NCBI GenBank assembly: GCA_017640615.1
Contig: JAEPQK010000002.1
Location: forward strand, 806,001-870,000
Source: Rhizobiaceae bacterium
GTDB lineage: Bacteria > Pseudomonadota > Alphaproteobacteria > Rhizobiales > Rhizobiaceae
DNA length: 64,000 bases
Direction of reading: 5' to 3'
The notes beneath the pieces are model-generated. The model was not told the DNA's origin. It searched no databases and worked only from the letters and a program-made list of their open reading frames with translations. A program made the position numbers and the translations under genes. Positions 1-8,873 of the stretch are shown here, one piece after another (positions within the stretch are counted from its first letter, which is position 1; each line of letters opens with the position of its first letter).

Positions 1-1
1 C

Positions 2-1393
2 GTGATTTTCAGCTACAATCTGCTGAGCGAAAAAGGGCGCCCGATCTACAAGGCTTGGATCGGTCGGGTCGACAGAATGGAAAAGGTCGGCGAGCGCGGC
101 TTGCGGCTGATCTTCAACGACAAGGCCGACCGCGAAACGCCGCTGCTTTTGGCGATGCTGCCGATCCTGCCCGAGCACGCGACGGACGCAGAGAATTTCG
201 ACAAATCCTCGCTTGAGCCACCCGTTGGCTCCGGTCCCTATGTCGTCGATAGCGTCCGGCCCGGCGAAGTCGTGATGATGAAGCGCAATCCCGACTATTG
301 GGCGAAGGACCTGCCCTCCAAGCGCGGCTTCGACAATTACGACGAGGTGCGGATCAACTACTTCCGAGACGCCAACACCATCTTCGAGGCGTTCAAGAAA
401 GGCATCATCGACATTTACCCGGAATCCGACCCGCTACGCTGGTCGAGCGGCTATGAATTCCCCGCCGTCACCGACGGCAAGATCAAACAGTCGGAATTCG
501 AGACCGGCACGCCGTCCGGTATGTATGGCTTCGTCATGAATGTCCGCCGTCCGGTCTTTGCCGACCGCGATGTGCGGCGGGCCATCGCTGGCCTTTTCGA
601 CTTCGAATGGGCAAACAAGAACCTCTATGCGGGTGCATATACCCGCACGAAGAGCTATTTCGACGGTTCTCCGCTGTCGTCCAGCGGTCGAGCGGCTGAC
701 GCTGCCGAGAAGGCGCTATTGGCGCCCTTTCCCGACGCCGTTCTGCCTGAAATCATGGCCGGCGAGTGGGCGCCGCCGCAGTCGGATGGCAGCGGCCGCG
801 ACCGCGCATTCCTGAAGCGTGGTCTCGATGCCCTGCGCGCTGCCGGCTACACGCTCACCGACGGCAAGATGATGGGGCCGGACGGCAAGCAGCTTTCCTT
901 CGAGATCATGCTCAACGGCAAGAGCGGCGAGCCGCTGGCAATTGCCTGGCAGCGCACGCTGGGTCAGCTTGGTATCGACGCCTCTATCCGCTCGGTGGAC
1001 GCGGCGCAGTTCCTGCAACGCCAGCGCGTCTATGATTTCGACACGATGCTGATGAACTATACATCTTCGCTGTCGCCGGGTGTGGAGCAGGCATTCCGCT
1101 GGGGTTCCGGCGCAGCCGATCAGGACGGTACGTATAATTTCGCCGGCGTGAAAAACCCTGCGATCGACGCGCTTATCGACCAAATCGTCTCGGCGCACTC
1201 GCGCGACGATTTCGAGGTGGCGGTGCGCGCCTATGATCGCGTTCTTTTGAGCGGCTTTTATGTGGTCCCGCTCTATCATCAGCCGGATCAATGGATCGCG
1301 CACTGGGCAAATATCAATCAGTCGGGCTACACGCCAATCTATGGCGAGCAGTTCCCGACCTGGTGGGACGACGGCAGCCGCCCGCCGCAATAA
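2..1393 (+). CDS. ABC transporter peptide-binding protein (family 5, YejA-like), 5' end missing
   Basis: This is the C-terminal part of a periplasmic solute-binding protein of the SBP_5 family (DppA/OppA/YejA group), which delivers oligopeptides to an ABC importer. The visible 463 residues contain the family's GSGPY motif (about residue 76), the NVRRPVFADRDVRRA segment near residue 180, and a C-terminal lobe ending in VPLYHQ and WWDD. Family members are usually 550 to 620 residues, so roughly 130 to 150 N-terminal residues, including the signal peptide, lie before the window. The first codon in the window (GTG) is not taken as the real start. The related permeases are not in the window. The order of segments here is the canonical one, which makes this protein a useful comparison for the permuted binding protein further along. 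Peptide specificity cannot be read from the sequence. Confidence 0.9.
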   Translation: MIFSYNLLSEKGRPIYKAWIGRVDRMEKVGERGLRLIFNDKADRETPLLLAMLPILPEHATDAENFDKSSLEPPVGSGPYVVDSVRPGEVVMMKRNPDYWAKDLPSKRGFDNYDEVRINYFRDANTIFEAFKKGIIDIYPESDPLRWSSGYEFPAVTDGKIKQSEFETGTPSGMYGFVMNVRRPVFADRDVRRAIAGLFDFEWANKNLYAGAYTRTKSYFDGSPLSSSGRAADAAEKALLAPFPDAVLPEIMAGEWAPPQSDGSGRDRAFLKRGLDALRAAGYTLTDGKMMGPDGKQLSFEIMLNGKSGEPLAIAWQRTLGQLGIDASIRSVDAAQFLQRQRVYDFDTMLMNYTSSLSPGVEQAFRWGSGAADQDGTYNFAGVKNPAIDALIDQIVSAHSRDDFEVAVRAYDRVLLSGFYVVPLYHQPDQWIAHWANINQSGYTPIYGEQFPTWWDDGSRPPQ

Positions 1394-1404
1394 CGGAGAA
1401 CGCA

Positions 1405-2088
1405 ATGACCGAGCGGATCGGTATATCGGTCGATGTCATCTCAGATGTCGTTTGCCCCTGGTGTTTCATCGGGCAAAAGCGCCTGAAGAAGGCAATCGCA
1501 GCCGTGCCCGATGTCGATGTCACGGTGCATTGGCGGCCATACCAGCTCGATTCCACTATTCCGCCTGAAGGTCTCGACCGTAAGCAGTATATGGTTGCCA
1601 AATTCGGCGGTGAGGATCGGCTAAAACAGGCGCATACGCAAATGCTGGAAGCAGCGCGTGACGATGACATCGCGTTCGCGCTGGGCGATATCAAGATATC
1701 TCCCAACACGCTCGACGCGCACCGCGTGATCCGCTGGGCCGGCGGTGCCGAGACCGACCGGCAGGACGAGGTGGTCACCGAGCTCTTCAGCGCCTTCTTC
1801 GAGCAGGGCCGCAATGTCGGTGATCATGAAGTGCTGATCGATGTTGCAGGCAAGGCCGGCATGGATTCTGCCATAGTTGAAACACTGCTTGCTACCGATT
1901 CCGACCGCGAGGCCGTGCGAGCCGAAATCGAGACCGCACAGCGCATGGGCATCACCGGTGTGCCGTGTTTCCTGCTGGAAAGCCGCTACGCCGTCGTTGG
2001 CGCACAGGATGCCGAATTGCTGGCAGACGCCATCGGCCGTGTCGCCGCGGCCAAGGCCGACGGCACGCTCGACGCACAGCAGGGATAA
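1405..2088 (+). CDS. DsbA-family oxidoreductase (FrnE-like)
   Basis: This 227-residue protein is a thioredoxin-fold oxidoreductase of the DsbA/FrnE group (COG2761). The redox motif CPWC is at residues 17 to 20, immediately after the first beta strand (SVDVISDVV). A long alpha-helical insertion follows, and the cis-Pro loop GVPCF is near residue 186. There is no signal peptide, so it should act in the cytoplasm, unlike periplasmic DsbA. The ATG is chosen because CGGAG lies 7 bases upstream and the protein begins just before the fold. An upstream in-frame extension would overlap the preceding gene. It sits 11 bases after the peptide-binding protein and ends one base before the convergent mfd stop codon. 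Its substrate is unknown; FrnE homologues have been linked to oxidative-stress tolerance and polyketide clusters. Confidence 0.88.
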   Translation: MTERIGISVDVISDVVCPWCFIGQKRLKKAIAAVPDVDVTVHWRPYQLDSTIPPEGLDRKQYMVAKFGGEDRLKQAHTQMLEAARDDDIAFALGDIKISPNTLDAHRVIRWAGGAETDRQDEVVTELFSAFFEQGRNVGDHEVLIDVAGKAGMDSAIVETLLATDSDREAVRAEIETAQRMGITGVPCFLLESRYAVVGAQDAELLADAIGRVAAAKADGTLDAQQG

Positions 2089-5000
2089 TCAGGCGGCCTT
2101 CTTCTCGACCAGCTTTACGAGCTGCGTCACGATCACCGCCGAGCCGGCCAGCCGCTTTTCGGCGTTCGGCCAATCGCGAGTGAACACCACGCTCTGGTCT
2201 GGCCGGATCTTTGCCAGCGACCCCTGCTCGCCAATGAAGCGGATGAGGCCCGCCGGCTCGGCGAATTCCCGCTTGCGGAAATGCACCACCACGCCCTTCG
2301 GCCCGGCATCCAGCTTCTCGACATTGGCGCGACGGCAGAGCGCCTTGATGTACACGATCTTCAACAGATGCTCGACCTCTTCCGGCAGCGGGCCGAAACG
2401 GTCGATCAGCTCGGCGCCGAAGGCGTCGATATCCTCCGCGTTGTCGATTTCGCCCAGACGGCGGTAGAGGCCGAGCCTGAGCTGCAAATCGGGCACATAG
2501 CTTTCCGGGATCATCACCGCCGTGCCGACCGTGATTTGCGGCGACCAGCCGCTGTCGGCGGCGTCGCCCTGCCCGCGCATTTCAGCGACGGCTTCCTCCA
2601 GCATCTGCTGGTAGAGCTCGAAACCGACCTCGCGGATATGGCCGGACTGTTCCTCGCCGAGCAGATTTCCGGCACCGCGAATATCGAGATCGTGGCTTGC
2701 GAGCTGGAAGCCCGCGCCCAGCGTGTCGAGCGATTGCAGCACTTTCAGCCTGCGCTCGGCGGTCGCCGTCAGCGTTTTGTTGGCCGGCAGCGTGAAGAGC
2801 GCATAAGCCCTCAGCTTGGAGCGGCCGACACGCCCTCTCAACTGGTAAAGCTGCGCCAGACCGAACATGTCGGCGCGGTGAACGATCAGCGTGTTGGCGG
2901 TGGGGATATCGAGCCCGGATTCCACGATCGTCGTGGAGAGCAGCACATCGTACTGGCCTTCGTAGAAAGCGTTCATGATGTCGTCGAGCTGGCCCGCCGC
3001 GAGCTGGCCATGTGCGGTCGCCACCTTGAGTTCCGGCGCGTGCTCCTTGAGGAAATTGCGTACTTCCTCAAGGTCCGAAATGCGCGGCACGACGTAGAAG
3101 CTCTGGCCGCCGCGATAGCGCTCGCGCAACAGTGTTTCGCGGATCACCAGAGTGTCGAATGGCGAGATGAAGGTGCGCACCGCCATGCGGTCGACCGGTG
3201 GCGTTGCGATCAGCGAAAGCTCGCGCACCCCGCTCAGCGCCAGCTGCAACGTGCGCGGGATCGGCGTCGCCGAAAGCGTCAGCACATGTACGTCGGACTT
3301 CAGCTCTTTGAGCCGCTCCTTGTGCTTCACGCCGAAATGCTGCTCCTCGTCGATGACAAGCAGGCCGAGGTTCTTGAAGGTGACTGAGGCGCCAAGCAGC
3401 GCATGGGTGCCGACAACGATGTCGACCGTGCCGTCCGCCAGACCCTTCTTGGTCTCCGCCAGGTCCTTCGAACCCACCAGACGCGATGCCTGCCGTACCT
3501 TGACCGGCAGACCGGCGAAGCGCTGGACAAATGTCTTGAAATGCTGGCGCGCCAGCAGCGTGGTCGGCACCACCACTGCAACCTGAAGCCCGCCCATGAC
3601 CGCGACAAAAGCGGCACGCAGAGCCACCTCGGTCTTGCCGAAGCCGACATCGCCACAGATCAGCCGGTCCATCGGCCTGCCGTTCGACAGATCGTCGACC
3701 ACGGCGTCGATGGCATTCTGCTGGTCCTCTGTCTCGTCATAGGGGAAGCGCGCGGCGAATTCCGAATAAAGCCCGTCTGGCGGCGTCAGCACCGGGGCGC
3801 CCCGCGTTTCGCGTTCGGCAGCCAGATTGATGAGTTGGCCCGCCATATCGAGGAGCCGCCGCTTAAGCTTCGCCTTGCGCGCCTGCCAGGCGCCGCCACC
3901 AAGCTTGTCGAGCTGCGCTTCCGCGGCTTCGGAGCCGTAGCGCGACAGAAGCTCGATATTTTCGACCGGCAGATAAAGCCGGTCGTCGCCGGCATAGCGC
4001 AGCTCGAGGCAATCATGCGGCGCGCCGACTGCCTCGATGGTTTTCAGGCCGACAAAACGGCCAATGCCGTGGTCGGCGTGAACCACGATGTCGCCGGCGG
4101 CCAGCCCTGCGACCTCGGAGATCACATTGGCGCCCTTGCGGCGCTTGCTGCGCCTGATCAGGCGATCGCCCAGAATGTCCTGCTCGGCCACGACGGCGAG
4201 CTTTGCCGTCTCGAAACCCGCTTCCAGCGGCAGCACACCGAGACCGATATGCCGCTCCGGAAGCTTGCCAAGTTCCTCAAGTGTGGCCACTCGGTCGAGA
4301 TTTTGAAGGTGGTGCTCGCCCAGAATCTGAGCCATGCGGTCGAGCGAGCCTTCGCTCCAGCCCGCGATCAGCACGCGCCGGCCAGCGCTCACATGGCCGC
4401 GGATCAGTTTCACCGCCTCATCAAAGACGTTGCGGCCGGGGTCGGCACGCTCGGCGGCGAAATTGCGTCCGGCATGCGCGCCGGCCGACATTACGACCCG
4501 GTCGCTGGTCTCCGGCGTTTCGAAGGCGCTGAATTCAAACAGCCGGCGCTCCCGAACGGCTGTATCGACGGCATCTGGCGACAGGTAGAGCTGGTCCGGT
4601 CTCACCGGCTTGTAGGGCACGGCATCGGCCACCGCCGAGCCGGAGGACTGCGCAAGTCTCGCCTCGTAGTGCTCTTTGATCTGATCGTAGCGTTGCTTGA
4701 GCGCGTCATGCGCCAGATGATCCATCACGACCGGCGCATCCGGCAGATAATCGAACACCGTTTCCAGCCGCTCATGGAAGAAAGGCAGCCAGTGCTCCAT
4801 GCCGGCGAAACGGCGGCCTTCGCTGATTGCCGCATAAAGCGCGTCGTCGCGCGCCGGTGCGCCAAATGCGTCGATATAGCTGCGCCGGAAGCGGGCTATC
4901 GTCTCCGGTGACAGCGAGACCTCGCTCATCGCGCCCATGCGGAACTCGTTGCGCTGGCCGGTCGTGCGCTGCGTTGCGGCGTCGAAGGCGCGTACCGATT

Positions 5001-5589
5001 CCAGCGTGTCACCGAAGAAATCTAGCCGCAGCGGCTCCGGCGCGCCTGGCGCATAAAGGTCGAGAATGCCGCCACGCACGGCATATTCGCCGACTTCGCG
5101 CACTGTCGAAGCTCGGTCAAAGCCGCCGGCTTCCAGCCGTGCGACGAGCGCTTCCATCTGCACCTGGTTGCCGGCGCGGGCGACAAACTGGTCGGCCGCA
5201 ATCACCTCCATCGCCGGCATACGCTGCAAAACCGCATTCGCGGTCGCGATCACGACCGCGCGGTGCGGCTTATCCTTCAGCACGGTCATTGCGCTCATCG
5301 CGTCCAGCCGCCGCGCCGCGGCGTCCGCACCGGGCGACACGCGGTCATAGGGCAGGCAATCCCACGCCGGCAGTTCCAGCACCGGGAGCGAAGGAATGGC
5401 AAAGGCCAGCGCCTCACGCAATGATGGAATACGCTGCCCGTCGCGCACCACGAACAGCAGCGGCGCGTCCTGGTCGAGCCCTTCGACGAGAGCTGCGAGC
5501 GCAAACGCCTCGTAGCCGTCGGCAACGCCGCTGACGACGACAGGTCGGTTGTTCGAGCCTTTCGGCCGGATCGGGTCGATGAGTTTCAT
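2089..5589 (-). CDS. mfd: Transcription-repair coupling factor Mfd
   Basis: Mfd is a DNA translocase that removes RNA polymerase stalled at lesions and recruits UvrA for strand-specific excision repair. The 1166-residue length is normal for the family. The N-terminal third is the UvrB-homology module. A CarD-like RNA-polymerase interaction domain lies near residues 500 to 560 (VVHADHGIGRFVGL and following). The superfamily 2 motor has Walker A DVGFGKTE at about 645 and the Walker B box DEEQHFG at about 745. The late motif QLRGRVGRSK is followed by the C-terminal TRCF domain. The gene starts 4 bases after the sdhE stop on the same strand, so the two are probably cotranscribed. Its stop codon abuts the stop of the convergent oxidoreductase gene with no spacer. 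All key motor motifs are present. Confidence 0.98.
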   Translation of the reverse strand: MKLIDPIRPKGSNNRPVVVSGVADGYEAFALAALVEGLDQDAPLLFVVRDGQRIPSLREALAFAIPSLPVLELPAWDCLPYDRVSPGADAAARRLDAMSAMTVLKDKPHRAVVIATANAVLQRMPAMEVIAADQFVARAGNQVQMEALVARLEAGGFDRASTVREVGEYAVRGGILDLYAPGAPEPLRLDFFGDTLESVRAFDAATQRTTGQRNEFRMGAMSEVSLSPETIARFRRSYIDAFGAPARDDALYAAISEGRRFAGMEHWLPFFHERLETVFDYLPDAPVVMDHLAHDALKQRYDQIKEHYEARLAQSSGSAVADAVPYKPVRPDQLYLSPDAVDTAVRERRLFEFSAFETPETSDRVVMSAGAHAGRNFAAERADPGRNVFDEAVKLIRGHVSAGRRVLIAGWSEGSLDRMAQILGEHHLQNLDRVATLEELGKLPERHIGLGVLPLEAGFETAKLAVVAEQDILGDRLIRRSKRRKGANVISEVAGLAAGDIVVHADHGIGRFVGLKTIEAVGAPHDCLELRYAGDDRLYLPVENIELLSRYGSEAAEAQLDKLGGGAWQARKAKLKRRLLDMAGQLINLAAERETRGAPVLTPPDGLYSEFAARFPYDETEDQQNAIDAVVDDLSNGRPMDRLICGDVGFGKTEVALRAAFVAVMGGLQVAVVVPTTLLARQHFKTFVQRFAGLPVKVRQASRLVGSKDLAETKKGLADGTVDIVVGTHALLGASVTFKNLGLLVIDEEQHFGVKHKERLKELKSDVHVLTLSATPIPRTLQLALSGVRELSLIATPPVDRMAVRTFISPFDTLVIRETLLRERYRGGQSFYVVPRISDLEEVRNFLKEHAPELKVATAHGQLAAGQLDDIMNAFYEGQYDVLLSTTIVESGLDIPTANTLIVHRADMFGLAQLYQLRGRVGRSKLRAYALFTLPANKTLTATAERRLKVLQSLDTLGAGFQLASHDLDIRGAGNLLGEEQSGHIREVGFELYQQMLEEAVAEMRGQGDAADSGWSPQITVGTAVMIPESYVPDLQLRLGLYRRLGEIDNAEDIDAFGAELIDRFGPLPEEVEHLLKIVYIKALCRRANVEKLDAGPKGVVVHFRKREFAEPAGLIRFIGEQGSLAKIRPDQSVVFTRDWPNAEKRLAGSAVIVTQLVKLVEKKAA

Positions 5590-5593
5590 GTTG

Positions 5594-5878
5594 TCAGAGC
5601 TTGGACGCCGTTGCGCGGATATCGCGGAACAGCGGGGTATCGAATGCGGGCGGCACCGGCTGCTCGCCAGTCATCCATTTCAGAAGGTCCCCGTCAGGCA
5701 CTTCCAGCAATGTTTCAAACTCGTCCATGCGCGCCTCGTCCATCGCGCCAATATGCGTGTCGGCGAAGCGGCCGAGTATCAGATCGGCCTCGCGCATACC
5801 CCGATGCCAAGCGCGAAAGCGGGCGCGGCGGCGGCGCATCTCAAGGTCAGCGTGGGTCTGGTCGGCGAGTTCGGTCAT
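5594..5878 (-). CDS. sdhE: Succinate dehydrogenase assembly factor 2 (FAD assembly factor SdhE)
   Basis: SdhE helps attach FAD covalently to the succinate dehydrogenase flavoprotein subunit. This 94-residue protein carries the hallmark RGMREAD motif near residue 26, followed by the all-helical Sdh5 fold and the acidic EVPDGDLLKWMTG segment. The start beginning MTELADQ is chosen because it gives the usual family length. An in-frame ATG 75 bases upstream, and a further one at 5998, would extend the protein with non-conserved residues and overlap the divergent recG gene. It lies head-to-head with recG and directly upstream of mfd (4-base gap), an arrangement known from Rhizobiales. The exact start remains open because the recG-sdhE interval is only 86 bases. 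Confidence 0.9.
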   Translation of the reverse strand: MTELADQTHADLEMRRRRARFRAWHRGMREADLILGRFADTHIGAMDEARMDEFETLLEVPDGDLLKWMTGEQPVPPAFDTPLFRDIRATASKL

Positions 5879-5964
5879 CGGAATCCTGTCGGCTGCGGGG
5901 ATATACAGTGGAACAATGTGGCTGTCAGCCTTGCGCGGCGTGGTTTCGGCCATAAGCTCCCGCC

Positions 5965-8073
5965 ATGCGCCCGCCTTTGCTCGATCCGCTCTTTGCATCC
6001 GTGAAAACGCTCGACGGCGTCGGGCCGAAAGTCGCGGATTTGCTGGAACATGTCGTGCCCGCAGACCTTGGCGGACGGGAGGCGCGCGTGGGCGATCTTC
6101 TGTTCGTTTTGCCGCATTCGGTGATCGACCGGCGCAAACGCCCCGGGATCGCCGGTTCGCCAGAAGGTGCGATCGTAACGCTCGACCTCACCGTCGACCG
6201 GCACCAGCCATCGCCGCGCGGGCGGCCCAACGTGCCGTACCGTGTGTTCGCGTTCGACGAAACCGGAGAGATCGCACTCACCTTCTTCCACGCCCGCGCC
6301 CAATGGCTGGAAAAAATACTCCCGGTTGGCGAAAGCGTCGTGGTCAGCGGGCGTATGGAGTGGTTCAACGGCCGCCCCTCCATGGTTCACCCGGATCACA
6401 TGGTGAGCGCTACCGAAGCCGCCAGCCTGCCGCTGATCGAGCCGGTTTACCCGCTTACGGCCGGGCTTTCCGCCAAGGTTTTGGCGCGTGCTATCGCCCA
6501 ATCGTTGGAGCGGTTGCCCGATCTGCCAGAATGGCATGAAAAGTCCGCGCTCGAGCGGCTGTCGTTTCCGGCCTTGCGGCCAGCGCTTGCCGCGCTCCAC
6601 CGACCCGAGGACCCAGCCGACGCTATGCCCGACGGTCCGGCCTGGCGACGGCTCGCCTATGACGAGCTGCTTGCCGGCCAGCTCACGCTGCGCCTCGTTC
6701 GCGCGCGAACGCACAAGATGTCCGGCCGGCCGCTCACGGGTGACGGGCGAATCGAAAAGCAGTTGCGGGATGCTCTGCCCTATTCACTTACGCGTTCGCA
6801 ATTGCAGGCAATCGAGGAAATTCACGCCGATCTGGAAAAGCCCGAACGCATGCTGCGGCTGCTTCAAGGCGATGTCGGCGCGGGCAAGACAGTCGTTGCG
6901 CTGCTTGCCATGGCGCGTGCTGCCGAAGCCGGCACGCAATCGGCGCTGATGGCGCCGACCGAAATTCTCGCCAGGCAGCATCTGGCCACGATCGCGCCGC
7001 TGGCAAAGCGCGCCGGGCTGACCGCCGTACTTCTCACCGGCCGGGCCAAGGGCAAGGAGCGCAGCGAAACGCTGGCCAAGATCGCTTCCGGCGAAGCCGA
7101 TATCGTGATCGGCACGCATGCGCTTTTCCAGGAGGCGGTCGAATATCGCGACCTCGGTCTCGCTGTGATCGACGAGCAGCATCGTTTCGGCGTTCACCAG
7201 CGGCTGGCAATCTCCGCCAAGGGCGAGATGCCTGATATGCTGGTCATGACCGCAACGCCGATCCCGCGCACGCTGGTGCTCACATCGTTCGGCGACATGG
7301 AGGTGTCGCGCCTTACCGAAAAGCCAGCCGGCCGCAAGCCCGTGACCACCGTTACCATGTCGATGGAGCGGCTCGGCGAACTTGTGGCGCGTATTGGGGA
7401 CGCGATCTCGCGCGGTGAAAAGGTGTTCTGGATTTGCCCGCTGGTGGAAGAATCCGAAGTGGTCGGCCTCACCTCCGCCCAGGATCGCTTCGCCGCACTT
7501 CTAAAGGCGTTTCCGGGTCAGGTCGGCCTAGTCCATGGCCGCCTGCCAGGACCGGGAAAAGACGCAGCCATGCTTGCATTTCGAGATGGCGAGACCCGCA
7601 TTCTGGTCGCGACCACGGTGGTCGAGGTTGGCGTCGATGTGCCGGATGCCACGATTATGGTGATCGAACATGCGGAGCGGTTCGGGCTGGCTCAACTGCA
7701 TCAGCTGCGGGGGCGCGTGGGCCGCGGCGAGAACCCGTCGAGCTGCGTTCTGCTTTACAAGAACCCGCTTGGCGAAGTCGCCAAGTCGCGGCTTTCGGTG
7801 ATGCGCGACACGGAAGACGGTTTTGTCATTGCGGAAGAGGATCTGCGCCTGCGCGGCGAAGGTGAGCTTCTCGGCACACGACAGTCGGGCATGCCGGGCT
7901 TTCAGGTTGCGCGGCTGGAGCTTCACGCCGACCTGCTGGAAACCGCACGCGACGATGCAAGGCTCCTGCTCCACAACGATCCCGGGCTGGAGTCGGACCG
8001 CGGTCATGCGCTGCGCAATCTGCTCTATCTGTTTGGAAGAGACGAAGCCGTCAGGCTGTTGAGGTCGGGCTAA
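5965..8073 (+). CDS. recG: ATP-dependent DNA helicase RecG
   Basis: RecG remodels stalled replication forks and branched recombination intermediates. The 702-residue protein has the N-terminal wedge/OB-fold domain (about residues 60 to 150), Walker A DVGAGKT near 302, the DEQH box (VIDEQHRFGV) near 400, the SF2 motif TATPIPRTL and the C-terminal RGRVGRGE motif near 580. These are the standard RecG domains in order. It is transcribed away from sdhE-mfd through a short shared promoter region, and its TAA overlaps the stop of the convergent DUF502 gene in the four bases CTAA. The length is normal and no damage is seen. Confidence 0.98.
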   Translation: MRPPLLDPLFASVKTLDGVGPKVADLLEHVVPADLGGREARVGDLLFVLPHSVIDRRKRPGIAGSPEGAIVTLDLTVDRHQPSPRGRPNVPYRVFAFDETGEIALTFFHARAQWLEKILPVGESVVVSGRMEWFNGRPSMVHPDHMVSATEAASLPLIEPVYPLTAGLSAKVLARAIAQSLERLPDLPEWHEKSALERLSFPALRPALAALHRPEDPADAMPDGPAWRRLAYDELLAGQLTLRLVRARTHKMSGRPLTGDGRIEKQLRDALPYSLTRSQLQAIEEIHADLEKPERMLRLLQGDVGAGKTVVALLAMARAAEAGTQSALMAPTEILARQHLATIAPLAKRAGLTAVLLTGRAKGKERSETLAKIASGEADIVIGTHALFQEAVEYRDLGLAVIDEQHRFGVHQRLAISAKGEMPDMLVMTATPIPRTLVLTSFGDMEVSRLTEKPAGRKPVTTVTMSMERLGELVARIGDAISRGEKVFWICPLVEESEVVGLTSAQDRFAALLKAFPGQVGLVHGRLPGPGKDAAMLAFRDGETRILVATTVVEVGVDVPDATIMVIEHAERFGLAQLHQLRGRVGRGENPSSCVLLYKNPLGEVAKSRLSVMRDTEDGFVIAEEDLRLRGEGELLGTRQSGMPGFQVARLELHADLLETARDDARLLLHNDPGLESDRGHALRNLLYLFGRDEAVRLLRSG

Positions 8074-8774
8074 GCCGCGTCTTTGGGAGTGACCGTCTCG
8101 GCCGGTTCCACGCTCTTCTTGCGCTTGGCATTTGCGGCCATATCGGCCAGCCGTTTCTGGTTCTCATCCGGCACCACCAGGCCGGCCGAAATCACCAGCT
8201 TTGCCGCTTCCTCTACCGACAGCGACAGTTCGATCACGTCCTCGCGCGGCACATACATCAGGAAGCCGGTCGTCGGGTTCGGTGTCGAGGGCAGGAAAAC
8301 CGCGATCGATTCTTCCTGCTTGTGTTCAAGCTTGCGCGTTACCTGGTTCTGCTTTTCGCTGGAAACGAAGACGATCGACCATGCGCCACGGCGCGGATAT
8401 TCGATCATGGCGACCTTGTTGAAGCTCTCCGCCTGATTGGAAAGGATCGTCTCGAATATTTGCTTGAGCCCGCGATAGATGCTGCGCACCAGCGGCATGC
8501 GGTCGAGCAGATATTCGCCATAGCCTACGACCGTGCGACCAATGAAGTTGGCGGTCAAAAAGCCGACCAAAGTGATGAGCACGATGGCGACAATCAGCCC
8601 GAAGCCCGGCACGGCGAAGGGAAGATAATTGTCCGGATTATAGATCGCCGGAATGTAAGGCTTCACCCAGGAATCCACCCAGCCGATGAAAGACCATGCC
8701 AGATAGGCGGTGATCGCCAGCGGCGCGGTCACGATGAACCCCGTGAGGAAGTAATTTCGGATACGGGTCATCAA
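8070..8774 (-). CDS. DUF502 domain-containing membrane protein
   Basis: This 234-residue protein of unknown function belongs to the DUF502 family (COG2928), which is widespread in alphaproteobacteria. Two hydrophobic segments are visible at about residues 9 to 30 (FLTGFIVTAPLAITAYLAW) and 55 to 78. They are followed by the conserved stretch RMPLVRSIYRGLKQ and a soluble C-terminal domain containing the family motif FLPSTPNPTTG. The tail is charged and rich in Lys and Ala. Two ATG codons are adjacent; the first is used. It is downstream of glmS on the same strand, about 99 bases away, and overlaps the recG stop by four bases tail to tail. The same neighbours occur in other rhizobial genomes, but no shared function has been shown. 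Confidence 0.9.
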   Translation of the reverse strand: MMTRIRNYFLTGFIVTAPLAITAYLAWSFIGWVDSWVKPYIPAIYNPDNYLPFAVPGFGLIVAIVLITLVGFLTANFIGRTVVGYGEYLLDRMPLVRSIYRGLKQIFETILSNQAESFNKVAMIEYPRRGAWSIVFVSSEKQNQVTRKLEHKQEESIAVFLPSTPNPTTGFLMYVPREDVIELSLSVEEAAKLVISAGLVVPDENQKRLADMAANAKRKKSVEPAETVTPKDAA

Positions 8775-8873
8775 TGGCTTGCAGCTCGACTGTCGGAATT
8801 GCCCTTAAGCGGCGCAGCATAGTGCACCGCCCGCACGATTTGAACTGCTATGTAGGTAGAACCGTGGCGGTTG

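Noticed and set aside
2281..4911. Two long plus-strand open frames opposite mfd
   Set aside because: They lie entirely within mfd, have no family resemblance and no ribosome sites, and are explained by the codon bias of mfd.
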